This document shows, piece by piece, positions 1-6,057 of a stretch of 10,143 nt of DNA. This DNA is from Alphaproteobacteria bacterium. GTDB taxonomy: Bacteria > Pseudomonadota > Alphaproteobacteria > UBA828. Position 1 is the first letter of the stretch. Every line of letters starts with the position of its first letter. The translations under genes and the position numbers were made by a program. The notes beneath the pieces are model-generated. The model made no database searches, had not been told where the DNA came from, and worked only from the letters and a program-made list of their open reading frames with translations. Location: the NCBI GenBank assembly GCA_022826345.1, contig JAJDVB010000048.1, forward strand, positions 1 through 10,143, read 5' to 3'.

Positions 1-1063
1 GCTAAACTTTGCGGCATTCAGTCAGCGCTTCGAGGCCAGTTGCGGTTGGCCCTCGATCACCAGACCGCAAAACTGTGGGGACGGACGCCAACCCGTCCCC
101 TCTGGTTTCGGTTGGCCCTCGATCACCAGACCGCTAAACTACGTCACCAGAGCGTGGCATGACGCCACTGGTTGCGGTTGGCCCTCGATCACCAGACCGC
201 TAAACTCTGGTCACTGAAGCGATGCCGTGGGCTCCAGTTGCGGTTGGCCCTCGATCACCAGACCGCTAAACTACACGCGTCTCCATGCGGGCGCTTTCCG
301 GCGTTGCGGTTGGCCCTCGATCACCAGACCGCTAAACTGCGACGGTGGCAGCCGTCGGTATTCACGAGGTTGCGGTTGGCCCTCGATCACCAGACCGCTA
401 AACTGACGCCCTGACCGAGTGACGCGTCGTCCGTGTTGCGGTTGGCCCTCGATCACCAGACCGCTAAACTGTGGTCGAACGTCGGGACCGGCACGACCTA
501 GTTGCGGTTGGCCCTCGATCACCAGACCGCTAAACTCGTGCCTGGCGGCCGGTACGGACGGACTGAGTTGCGGTTGGCCCTCGATCACCAGACCGCTAAA
601 CTGCATGGGGCAAGCCATCCGCGAGCCTCACGGTTGCGGTTGGCCCTCGATCACCAGACCGCTAAACTCTCGTGCCGGATGAGGTCGATCGCGAGTTCGT
701 TGCGGTTGGCCCTCGATCACCAGACCGCTAAACTTCACGGCTGCATCAGATAGCCGGGCATCGGGTTGCGGTTGGCCCTCGATCACCAGACCGCTAAACT
801 GACGAGCGGCGGGACGAGGGCGAAGGCCGTGTTGCGGTTGGCCCTCGATCACCAGACCGCTAAACTGATTCGGGTCATGTCCTCACCCCAAGGTCAGTTG
901 CGGTTGGCCCTCGATCACCAGACCGCTAAACTGGACGGCGGTGTTCCACGTGGCACGGCCTGTTGCGGTTGGCCCTCGATCACCAGACCGCTAAACTGAT
1001 TGGCGCCGGACGCCACCGGATCAGGTGGTTGCGGTTGGCCCTCGATCACCAGACCGCTAAACT
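1..1063 (+). CRISPR. Type II-C CRISPR array, 16 full repeats plus one partial
   Basis: A 36-nt direct repeat starts at 39, 105, 171, 237, 303, 369, 435, 501, 567, 633, 699, 765, 831, 897, 962 and 1028. The last 8 nt of another repeat lie at 1-8, so the array runs off the left edge. All 16 spacers are 30 nt except 933-961, which is 29 nt. Repeats are identical apart from 39-74 (T31 to A) and 105-140 (G4 to T). The last repeat, next to cas2, is canonical. Three signs indicate transcription on the + strand: the anti-repeat and tracrRNA at 5974-6057 pair with the repeat in this sense, the terminator at 1076-1101 faces this way, and the repeat starts GTTGCGG as related II-C repeats do. The array is therefore convergent with the cas operon. 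No leader is visible; it would lie left of the window if it sits upstream of transcription. I could not search the spacers against phage or plasmid sequences. Confidence 0.99.
171..206 (+). promoter_or_regulatory. Promoter embedded in each CRISPR repeat (representative repeat)
   Basis: Within the repeat, TTGGCC at repeat positions 8-13 (here 178-183) and TAAACT at positions 31-36 (here 201-206) are exactly 17 nt apart. They match 4 of 6 bases of both the -35 and the -10 sigma-70 consensus. The same arrangement recurs in every repeat. Repeat-borne promoters with the -10 box at the repeat's 3' end are established for the II-C system of Neisseria meningitidis. Transcription would start several bases into each spacer, giving crRNA guides shorter than 30 nt without upstream processing. 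In repeat 39-74 the -10 box is AAAACT, so that copy may be weaker. The promoter function is inferred from sequence only. Confidence 0.55.
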
Positions 1064-1075
1064 CCACATTCCCTC

Positions 1076-1101
1076 AAGGCCCTGAAACTAGGGCCTTTTT
1101 T
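1076..1101 (+). terminator. Rho-independent terminator of the CRISPR array
   Basis: AAGGCCCT (1076-1083) and AGGGCCTT (1090-1097) form a perfect 8-bp stem with a 6-nt loop, and a run of six T (1096-1101) follows, then CTTCT. The T-tract is on the + side only, so the terminator acts on transcripts leaving the array rather than on cas2 mRNA. It begins 12 nt after the last repeat. Confidence 0.85.
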
Positions 1102-1135
1102 CTTCTGGCCGGGCGACAATTCGGCCATACGTACA

Positions 1136-1516
1136 TCAGAACAAGACCAGTTGGTCGGGGTTTCTGGGGCTCGGTTCGCGCTTTCTTCCCCGGAAGGTGC
1201 GGATGTTCTCATACTGCTTGTCGGTAATCTGGATCATGTGAACCTTGCCCTCCTTCGGCATGGCCAGCTCGATCCGGCGGGCTAGCGCGTCGGCCTGCTC
1301 CTTGCCCGCACAGTGCCGAAGGTACACGGAATACTGGCTCATCTCGAACCCTTCATCCAGCAGGTCATGACGAAACCGCGTAGCGGCGCTACGATGCGAC
1401 TTGGTGCCCACCGGCAGGTCAAAGAGCACGATTAGCCACACGATTCGGTAGCCGCTGAGAGCGGATCCGCTGTCCGCTCGCGGCTTCTTCTTCCGGGCAG
1501 CCACGTCATCCTCCAA
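1136..1516 (-). CDS. cas2: CRISPR-associated endonuclease Cas2
   Basis: This is the Cas2 subunit of the Cas1-Cas2 spacer integrase, which holds the prespacer duplex between two Cas1 dimers. The 126-aa product has the ferredoxin-like first strand WLIVLFDLPV, with the conserved Asp at about residue 33. The F-x-M-S-Q-Y-S-V-Y segment and a C-terminus ending near NPDQLVLF are also typical of type II Cas2. It is somewhat longer than usual (about 100-110 aa) because of a basic N-terminal stretch (ARKKKPRAD). A start closer to the first strand is possible, but no better in-frame ATG is obvious. The start overlaps the end of cas1 by 11 nt, which suggests translational coupling. Its stop is 72 bp from the last repeat, and it is convergent with the array. 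Confidence 0.95.
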   Translation of the reverse strand: MEDDVAARKKKPRADSGSALSGYRIVWLIVLFDLPVGTKSHRSAATRFRHDLLDEGFEMSQYSVYLRHCAGKEQADALARRIELAMPKEGKVHMIQITDKQYENIRTFRGRKREPSPRNPDQLVLF

Positions 1517-2405
1517 GCGGCAGCTTTGGCAGCGGAAGGTCGAGCGTATCGTCCGCGCCCGCGTAGGCGCGCGCCAAAGACTGTGCCAGACGTTCCGCGC
1601 GGACCATTACTGGACTCATGCCTGCGGCAGTCGGCAGGTCCAGGATCATCACTCGGGCCAGCACTTCCTTGGCGTCGCGGTCGACCTCCTCGACGCCTTC
1701 GCGGACAAGACGCCAAACCTCCAGATCCACCACGGGACGGAACGGCTCCATCAGATCGTCCACCAGGACCATGGCGTTGCCCCGGTTGGCGTGCATTAGG
1801 CCCAGGCTGGGATGGAGGCCCGCCGCCATTACGGCGCGCGCCACGCCGGCCCGCAGAACGGCGTAACCGTAGTTCAATAGTCCATTCGCTCCACCGGCGT
1901 CCCGGTCGCGGCGGAAGTCCGTACCCATCAGCTGTGGCCAGTACCGACGGGCGGCCTCGGCTTCAACGTTGTCGGGGTCGCCCGACCGCACCTTGCGGGA
2001 GAGAAGTTGGAAGCCGCCGTGTTGCGCACCCGCAGCAGCCAGCGTCGCGCCTTGGGCCAGGATTTTCGCGCGCACGATTTGCGCCCATAGGCGTTTCTTG
2101 AGCGGTGCTCTGGCGTTCGCCTGATCCGCCATGCGCCCGGCCTGGGCATGGTGGCCTTCCACGGGCCAGACAATGGCCGCAGGTCTGTGGTTCGGGCCGC
2201 ACAAGATCGTTGCGATGCCTCGTTCCGCCAGTGTCACCAGCGCATGATTGCTGTAAGTCAGGCCGTGAGCGTTGGCGACCACCGCCGCGATGCCTTCGAG
2301 CCCGATGCGACCGACCTTCTCACCATCCTCGCTCACCACCAGGAAACCGCGATGGAGTGAAAGGTAGCGGCCGTCAGTCTCCAATTCCACCACGCGTCCC
2401 GCCAT
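1506..2405 (-). CDS. cas1: CRISPR-associated integrase Cas1 (type II-C)
   Basis: Cas1 is the metal-dependent integrase that inserts new spacers at the repeat. The 299-aa length is normal for type II Cas1. An N-terminal beta domain (about residues 1-85) precedes a helical catalytic domain. The metal ligands can be placed: Glu148 in VEAEAARRYW, His205 in LMHANRGN and Glu220 in DDLMEPFRP, the same spacing as the known type II Cas1 triad. The ATG at 2405 follows a GGAGG ribosome-binding site 8 nt upstream and lies 18 nt after the cas9 stop. The 3' end overlaps cas2 by 11 nt. All active-site residues look intact, so adaptation should be possible. No csn2 or cas4 is present in the window, which fits subtype II-C. 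Confidence 0.97.
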   Translation of the reverse strand: MAGRVVELETDGRYLSLHRGFLVVSEDGEKVGRIGLEGIAAVVANAHGLTYSNHALVTLAERGIATILCGPNHRPAAIVWPVEGHHAQAGRMADQANARAPLKKRLWAQIVRAKILAQGATLAAAGAQHGGFQLLSRKVRSGDPDNVEAEAARRYWPQLMGTDFRRDRDAGGANGLLNYGYAVLRAGVARAVMAAGLHPSLGLMHANRGNAMVLVDDLMEPFRPVVDLEVWRLVREGVEEVDRDAKEVLARVMILDLPTAAGMSPVMVRAERLAQSLARAYAGADDTLDLPLPKLPLGG

Positions 2406-2423
2406 ACCGGATCCTCCACGTGC

Positions 2424-5400
2424 TTACAACGAGCGAGCAGCTTCGTCCGAAGGAATGCGCCAGATACGCCCCAATTCATCAACCCGGACGCGCTCCGCGC
2501 CCCGTTCCTTGAGCGTATTGTAAGAAGCCATAAGCCAACGGAACGGATCTATGTCGTTGGATTCGGCGTGGCGTTTGTCTAGGTTTCCGGCCTCATTGTG
2601 CGCGGCGAGCTTGAAGCGGCTCGCGGCAACGTCGAGGCGGTGTACGACCATGACCCGCCTCTTGCCCTCATGATCCAGAGCGATCAAGTCGCCCTTCCTG
2701 ACCCGCATGACGAAGGTGACGTCTTCGCTGTCACGCCAGCGCGGCCGATGGCTGGATCGGTTGGCCTGGAATACGGTCGTCGCTTCGCCTCGCCACTTGC
2801 CGTCGGGCGTCTCGTAGATGTCGACGAAAGCGTTTTCTCCCGCGCTGTAGGCTTTTTCGTGCGGTCGCTCGCCGTGCCTGACGGTGACGAGGTATTCTGG
2901 TTTTTCTGGTTTCAGAATGCGGACTCGCCGGAGACCGTCCTTGACGTGGGGATGTCCTTGGTGCGCGGCGTTGAAACTCTCCAGAGCCTCTTTCAAACCC
3001 TGGCCTTGTACCGCCTCCGCACCGACATGGGTTTCGACCATCTCCCGCAGACGGATATCCCGGATACGTCCGATCTCGGGCTTGGTGAGCGCTGTCACGT
3101 CTTTGCGATAGACGAGGTTCGCACCTTCGCGGTCGGGGTCCTTGACGAGCCCGTAGGCAGTCGCTTCGTGCAGCTTGTCGCTGGCAGCATGATCGGGCCT
3201 GTGTGAGACCGTCATGGCTTCCAGCGCCGTACTCAGGTCATCGCGCACGCTTTTCCAAGGCTCTGGAACCGTGATGCGGTTTCGCTCGTCGTCGTAGGCG
3301 CTCGCCATGGACAGCAAGAGTGAGCGGTCGGTCAGGCCCGCCACCAGCGCGTCGATGGCGTGATGGCGATGATCCAGACGGTTCTTTCGATCGCCAATGT
3401 TGTGATCGTGCAGAAGATCGTTGAGGCCCCATTTGGCCCGGATCATTTCGGTGAGCCGGCCAGGGACGACCCAGACTTTGTGGGGACCGGTGAGCCCCTC
3501 AACGTAGTCCTTGGCCAGCCGCGCGAACCACCCCGTCTCGTTGAGTTGGCGAGCGAGAAATCCTCCCTGCTTTTCGAAGCGCTGCATGGCGTCGGGCGCG
3601 AAGCGCCAACTCTTGTTCCTGGGCAGGTTCGCGGACCGTCGGGCGATGTCCTCCCACACGTAGCGGCGACCGTTGATCTTCGGGCTGCGACTGAACGCGC
3701 CAAACGGCGTGTCCTGGCCCTTGGCCCGGTTAGCGAAGCGCATGGCGACCACCTTGTTGGCCGCGCTGTCGTCCCACGATTCCGAGAACGGGATCAGGTG
3801 CTCGATCTCGACCTCCTCGGAGAAGAGACGCTGGATTGAGATCTTCTCGCCGCTGAAGGGGCAACAACGGTCCAATGGGTCGTCCGGGTCAAGCTCCTCC
3901 CACAGCCGCAGCTTCAGCCGATTGCGGGCGTTAGGCATGCGGTCGTGTGCCCTGATGATCGTGTCGCGCTTCTCGTTCTTCTCCTGATTCGCTGCCTGTT
4001 CGCGCTCAAGCTCGCGCAACTTGCTCGGAGGCAGCTTGAAGCCGCGCGTCATTTCCACCACTGCTTCGGATGGCGGTCCATGCTCCCTGACGATTGCGTT
4101 GACCACGCGACGAAGCTGACCAAGCCCGATGTGGACCGTAGGGTTGGGAAGGCGGCCCCAGCGTTTGATGTTGCCGTTGCGTACGTCGCCGGACCCTGTC
4201 ACCGCGGCAGGTATCCATTCGCCGTAATATGGCAGGCGTTCCACCACCTCGCCGGTGCGCTTCTCGGAATGACTACCGAATTCCCGGGTCGCCGCCTCGT
4301 CGTAGCGAAGTCCCGCTTCCATGTGGGGCAAGAGCCGTTCGATGGCGCGGCGCCCAAGCCGTGCATGGCCCTCGGGTAAGGCGGCGTTGGAGACGCGCCG
4401 AGCCGTTATTTCGTCCACCCCGATCTCGCGCTCGAGCCAAGCGACCATCTCATCCTCGTTTTGGGTGGCCAGCAGTCGCTCCACGACGGCACCTTGCCGC
4501 CTCCGGTCCATGGCGCGCCACCGTTTGCCGAACAGGTCCTTGTGGCTCAGCTTCGCGGCGGTTTCGTCGCCCTTCAGCTCCTTGCGCTTGTCGCTTTCAA
4601 GATTGAAGCGCGCACCCTCGGGTAGCTTCAGCAGCGCGCGCATCCGATCAAAGGTCAGCTTGTTCTTCCCACTCAAGGCCAGCGCCAACTTCTGGCGCTG
4701 CTCATCGTCCGGCTTGATCGATTCCCGTCCGACCTCGCCGTACTCCAGGTTGTTGACCTCCTGAAGGATACGGAAGCGTTGGGCCAGAGGATGGGCGCGC
4801 GCCAGACGGAAGCCGTCCGCATCGTCCGAATCCTTGGCGGGATCGAGCGCGCACTTGCCGACCGGCTGTTCGCGCAAGGGCCGCTGATGGAAGACGGTCT
4901 CGCGCAGCGCGTCGCGCGCGTCGTCCGTCATCTCGGGATGATGGGGTGCCTGCGCCGCCCAGATCGCGTCGAACTCCTGCCCGAGCATCCTGCGCGAGGG
5001 GTAGAGATCGTAGGCCACCTTGGCCGCCGTGCCGCTGTTACGCACGCGCACGCCCTGGCGTTCACGGTGACGACGCCACAGGAACTCGCCCAGGGTGCGC
5101 GCGCCCTCGGCCTTCATGGCTTGCTCCAGCTTGCCCACGGCCTCCTTGATCGGCCCGGCCTCGTTGGCGCCGCCGTCAGTCTTGCGGTTCGACCTGAACC
5201 CGCGACGCTGGTTCAGGTGGAACAGGGCACGGCCCACATGATGCAAAGGAAGTCGGCAATCCAGCGCATCAGCCCGGAGCTCGTAGGGGTCGCGCTCTTC
5301 GAGTTGCTTTCTTGCCGCCTCGTCGGCCGGCATGAGTCCGAAGCAGACAAGTTGATCCATCAGCCGCTCGCGGCGTTTCAGATAGCGGTGCCGCCGCCGC

Positions 5401-5597
5401 CGCATGCCGCGGGCTATGCGGCGCGAGGCGGCATTGGACGCCTTCGATTGTGGATCGCGACCGTCAGGGAAGATGCGTACTCCGCCCGGCCCAAGCCCAC
5501 AGGGCTTGCTGCCATCGTCAAGCCAGATGACGAACCAGCCGATAGAGTTTGACCCCAGATCGAGACCCAGACGATAGGGACGATTGCGCTCGGTCAT
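2424..5597 (-). CDS. cas9: Cas9 RNA-guided DNA endonuclease, type II-C
   Basis: Cas9 is the effector that binds crRNA:tracrRNA and cuts matching DNA next to a PAM. The domains are in the usual order. RuvC-I is YRLGLDLGSNSIGW with Asp13. An Arg-rich bridge helix follows (ASRRIARGMRRRRHRYLKRR, about residues 58-77), then the REC lobe. RuvC-II is VVEMTRG with Glu515. The HNH domain is EIEHLIPFSESWDD with His600, followed by ANK. RuvC-III is HHAIDA with His746 and Asp749. A basic PAM-interacting C-terminus ends the protein. All nuclease residues are present. At 1,057 aa it matches compact II-C enzymes (about 980-1,080 aa). The ATG at 5597 is chosen because GGAGG lies 5 nt upstream and RuvC-I starts at residue 8; an upstream in-frame start at 5663 would lie inside the tRNA-like gene. 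The PAM cannot be read from this window. Confidence 0.98.
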   Translation of the reverse strand: MTERNRPYRLGLDLGSNSIGWFVIWLDDGSKPCGLGPGGVRIFPDGRDPQSKASNAASRRIARGMRRRRHRYLKRRERLMDQLVCFGLMPADEAARKQLEERDPYELRADALDCRLPLHHVGRALFHLNQRRGFRSNRKTDGGANEAGPIKEAVGKLEQAMKAEGARTLGEFLWRRHRERQGVRVRNSGTAAKVAYDLYPSRRMLGQEFDAIWAAQAPHHPEMTDDARDALRETVFHQRPLREQPVGKCALDPAKDSDDADGFRLARAHPLAQRFRILQEVNNLEYGEVGRESIKPDDEQRQKLALALSGKNKLTFDRMRALLKLPEGARFNLESDKRKELKGDETAAKLSHKDLFGKRWRAMDRRRQGAVVERLLATQNEDEMVAWLEREIGVDEITARRVSNAALPEGHARLGRRAIERLLPHMEAGLRYDEAATREFGSHSEKRTGEVVERLPYYGEWIPAAVTGSGDVRNGNIKRWGRLPNPTVHIGLGQLRRVVNAIVREHGPPSEAVVEMTRGFKLPPSKLRELEREQAANQEKNEKRDTIIRAHDRMPNARNRLKLRLWEELDPDDPLDRCCPFSGEKISIQRLFSEEVEIEHLIPFSESWDDSAANKVVAMRFANRAKGQDTPFGAFSRSPKINGRRYVWEDIARRSANLPRNKSWRFAPDAMQRFEKQGGFLARQLNETGWFARLAKDYVEGLTGPHKVWVVPGRLTEMIRAKWGLNDLLHDHNIGDRKNRLDHRHHAIDALVAGLTDRSLLLSMASAYDDERNRITVPEPWKSVRDDLSTALEAMTVSHRPDHAASDKLHEATAYGLVKDPDREGANLVYRKDVTALTKPEIGRIRDIRLREMVETHVGAEAVQGQGLKEALESFNAAHQGHPHVKDGLRRVRILKPEKPEYLVTVRHGERPHEKAYSAGENAFVDIYETPDGKWRGEATTVFQANRSSHRPRWRDSEDVTFVMRVRKGDLIALDHEGKRRVMVVHRLDVAASRFKLAAHNEAGNLDKRHAESNDIDPFRWLMASYNTLKERGAERVRVDELGRIWRIPSDEAARSL

Positions 5598-5602
5598 GGG
5601 AA

Positions 5603-5607
5603 CCTCC
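5603..5607 (-). promoter_or_regulatory. Ribosome-binding site of cas9
   Basis: GGAGG on the minus strand lies 5 nt before the ATG at 5597 and fixes the cas9 start. It sits between the CCA end of the tRNA-like gene (5619) and the start codon, so a tRNA-processed cas9 mRNA would keep it within a leader of about 21 nt. Confidence 0.8.
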
Positions 5608-5618
5608 AGTATGAAGCT

Positions 5619-5719
5619 TGGACGAGACGGAAGGACTCGAACCCTCAACCTCCTCAGGGTCACGGGTGGTCAGCCTTTGCCAGAACCCGAGGTGCTCTAT
5701 CCGATTGAGCTACGTCTCG
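5619..5719 (-). tRNA. tRNA-like gene with enlarged anticodon arm, just upstream of cas9
   Basis: Reading the minus strand from 5719, a 7-bp acceptor stem (CGAGACG with CGTCTCG), a TA linker, a D-arm (GCTC, loop AATCGGATA, GAGC), a T-arm (GAGGG, loop TTCGAGT, CCTTC), a discriminator T and an encoded CCA can all be placed. The part between D-arm and T-arm is not canonical. It is 46 nt rather than about 22, and contains a 7-bp stem (CCTCGGG with CCTGAGG, one G-T pair) closing a loop of about 27 nt, so no anticodon can be assigned with confidence. The 24-nt excess is too short for a group I intron. It may be a tRNA with an insertion, a pseudo-tRNA, or a tRNA mimic kept for RNA processing. It lies 21 nt before the cas9 start on the same strand, downstream of a strong promoter, so it is probably co-transcribed with cas9. 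Confidence 0.6.
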
Positions 5720-5742
5720 CATGTGGGATCGCGTGTTTCACG

Positions 5743-5771
5743 ATGATGCTGAGGGTGGCTACCCTTGTCAA
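5743..5771 (-). promoter_or_regulatory. Sigma-70 promoter for the tRNA-like gene and cas9 operon
   Basis: On the minus strand a perfect -35 box TTGACA (5771-5766) is followed after exactly 17 nt by CATCAT (5748-5743), which matches 4 of 6 bases of the -10 consensus. The predicted start near 5736 is about 17 nt before the tRNA-like gene. No better promoter is visible between the tRNA-like gene and the cas9 start codon, so this is the best candidate driver of cas9-cas1-cas2. The promoter call is inferred from sequence. Confidence 0.65.
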
Positions 5772-5777
5772 ATCTAT

Positions 5778-5796
5778 CCCCACACCATCCCTTAGC
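5778..5796 (-). promoter_or_regulatory. Candidate Cas9 autoregulation target next to the cas9 promoter
   Basis: On the minus strand this 19-nt stretch ends in GGTGTGGGG, identical to the last nine bases before the pseudo-repeat at 5882. The rest matches the guide at 5862-5881 except for one bulged C and one G/A difference. The 3' flank, where a PAM would be, reads ATAGATTTGAC and runs into the -35 box. Cas9 bound here would cover the promoter toward cas9. An alternative reading is that the two segments are simply arms of an inverted repeat used as an operator or hairpin. Confidence 0.5.
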
Positions 5797-5797
5797 A

Positions 5798-5826
5798 TTG
5801 CGGGCAGCAAGCTTTCTGACTACGAT
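5798..5826 (+). promoter_or_regulatory. Candidate promoter for a long tracrRNA
   Basis: TTGCGG (5798-5803) and TACGAT (5821-5826) are spaced by 17 nt on the + strand, with 3 of 6 and 4 of 6 consensus matches. The predicted start is near 5833, upstream of the guide-like segment and the pseudo-repeat. It is divergent from the cas9 promoter and begins 27 nt from that promoter's -35 box, with the candidate Cas9 target site between them. It is moderate in quality and needs 5'-end mapping. Confidence 0.4.
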
Positions 5827-5881
5827 CAACCCACAGTCACGTCAACCCCATGCCAGATTCTGCTAGGGGATCGGTGTGGGG

Positions 5882-5906
5882 GTTGCGGTTGGCCCCAAGA
5901 TCACTG
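5882..5906 (+). repeat. Degenerate CRISPR repeat upstream of the tracrRNA
   Basis: The first 14 nt (5882-5895) are identical to the 5' end of the array repeat. After a short divergent stretch (CAA in place of TC), the GATCAC of the repeat reappears at 5899-5904. The 3' half of the repeat, including the TAAACT box, is missing. The retained part is exactly what is needed to pair with the anti-repeat. It is in the same orientation as the array repeats and is isolated, with no second repeat nearby. Confidence 0.85.
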
Positions 5907-5973
5907 TTGCTGCAGTGTTCGGATTGCGGTACGTTCGGCACTGGTGCAAGCACAAGGAGAGTTTTCGCCAACG

Positions 5974-6057
5974 TAGCGGTCTGGTGATCGAGGGCTTTCC
6001 GTTAACAAGCTGAAATATGCACCACATGAGGCGGCCTGCGGGCCGCCTCTTCGCGTT
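5974..6057 (+). ncRNA. tracrRNA (anti-repeat and 3' hairpin)
   Basis: Positions 5974-5995 are the perfect reverse complement of repeat positions 11-32 (22 nt). They are followed by a UUU bulge and a lower stem (5999-6006, pairing with GUUGCGG). Downstream lie a short linker (6007-6027) and a perfect 9-bp hairpin at 6028-6049. In type II systems this RNA pairs with pre-crRNA, is cut by RNase III, and anchors Cas9. It is divergent from cas9 and on the same strand as the array, so its pairing sense sets the crRNA orientation as +. The 3' end is placed after the hairpin and the following TTCGCGTTT. The exact 5' end is unknown. Confidence 0.85.
6028..6053 (+). terminator. tracrRNA 3' hairpin and probable terminator
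   Basis: GAGGCGGCC (6028-6036) and GGCCGCCTC (6041-6049) form a perfect 9-bp stem with a TGCG loop. The following TTCGCGTTT is only a weak T-tract, so this is a strong hairpin with uncertain termination. Equivalent 3' hairpins in tracrRNAs are bound by Cas9. Confidence 0.6.

Larger units (their letters stand above)
5833..6057 (+). ncRNA. Putative long tracrRNA acting as a natural single-guide RNA
   Basis: Read 5' to 3', this segment contains a guide-like stretch (5862-5881), a degenerate CRISPR repeat (5882-5906), a hairpin linker (5907-5949), the anti-repeat (5974-6006) and the 3' tracrRNA hairpin (6028-6049). The pseudo-repeat can pair in cis with the anti-repeat. GUUGCGG pairs with the segment CCGUUAAC with one bulged U; a UUG/UUU bulge follows; then GCCC pairs with GGGC and GAUCAC with GUGAUC. 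This is the same geometry as crRNA:tracrRNA. It resembles the long tracrRNA of S. pyogenes, which guides Cas9 to its own promoter with a short match. The 5' end is a prediction. A shorter tracrRNA could arise by RNase III cleavage or from another promoter that I could not identify. Confidence 0.55.

Noticed and set aside
1064..1135. A leader sequence between the last repeat and cas2
   Set aside because: The 72-bp gap is largely a + strand terminator, with no promoter toward the array. A leader role in spacer integration cannot be shown from sequence alone.
172..1227. Several open frames across the repeat array, with a repeated LRLALDHQTAKL peptide
   Set aside because: They are translations of the CRISPR repeat. 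The 66-nt repeat-spacer unit is a multiple of three, so frames stay open by chance. There are no ribosome-binding sites or independent motifs.
4779..5552. A 257-codon + frame opposite cas9
   Set aside because: It is antisense to the REC lobe and bridge helix of Cas9, which are unambiguous. It has no motifs of its own.
5778..5881. The matching segments as a plain inverted repeat forming a long-loop hairpin or operator
   Set aside because: It is not excluded, but the match ends exactly at the pseudo-repeat boundary and next to the -35 box, which the guide reading explains better. It is kept as the main alternative.
5882..5906. The pseudo-repeat as the remnant of a second CRISPR array, or only a by-product of tracrRNA origin from an inverted repeat
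   Set aside because: There is no second repeat at the expected spacing, and only the part able to pair with the anti-repeat is kept. The adjoining bases match the cas9 promoter region. A fossil origin remains possible, but it does not explain the guide match.
5584..5976. A + frame containing GRDGRTRTLNLL
   Set aside because: This is the well-known translation artefact of a tRNA gene read on the wrong strand; the segment is the tRNA-like gene at 5619-5719.
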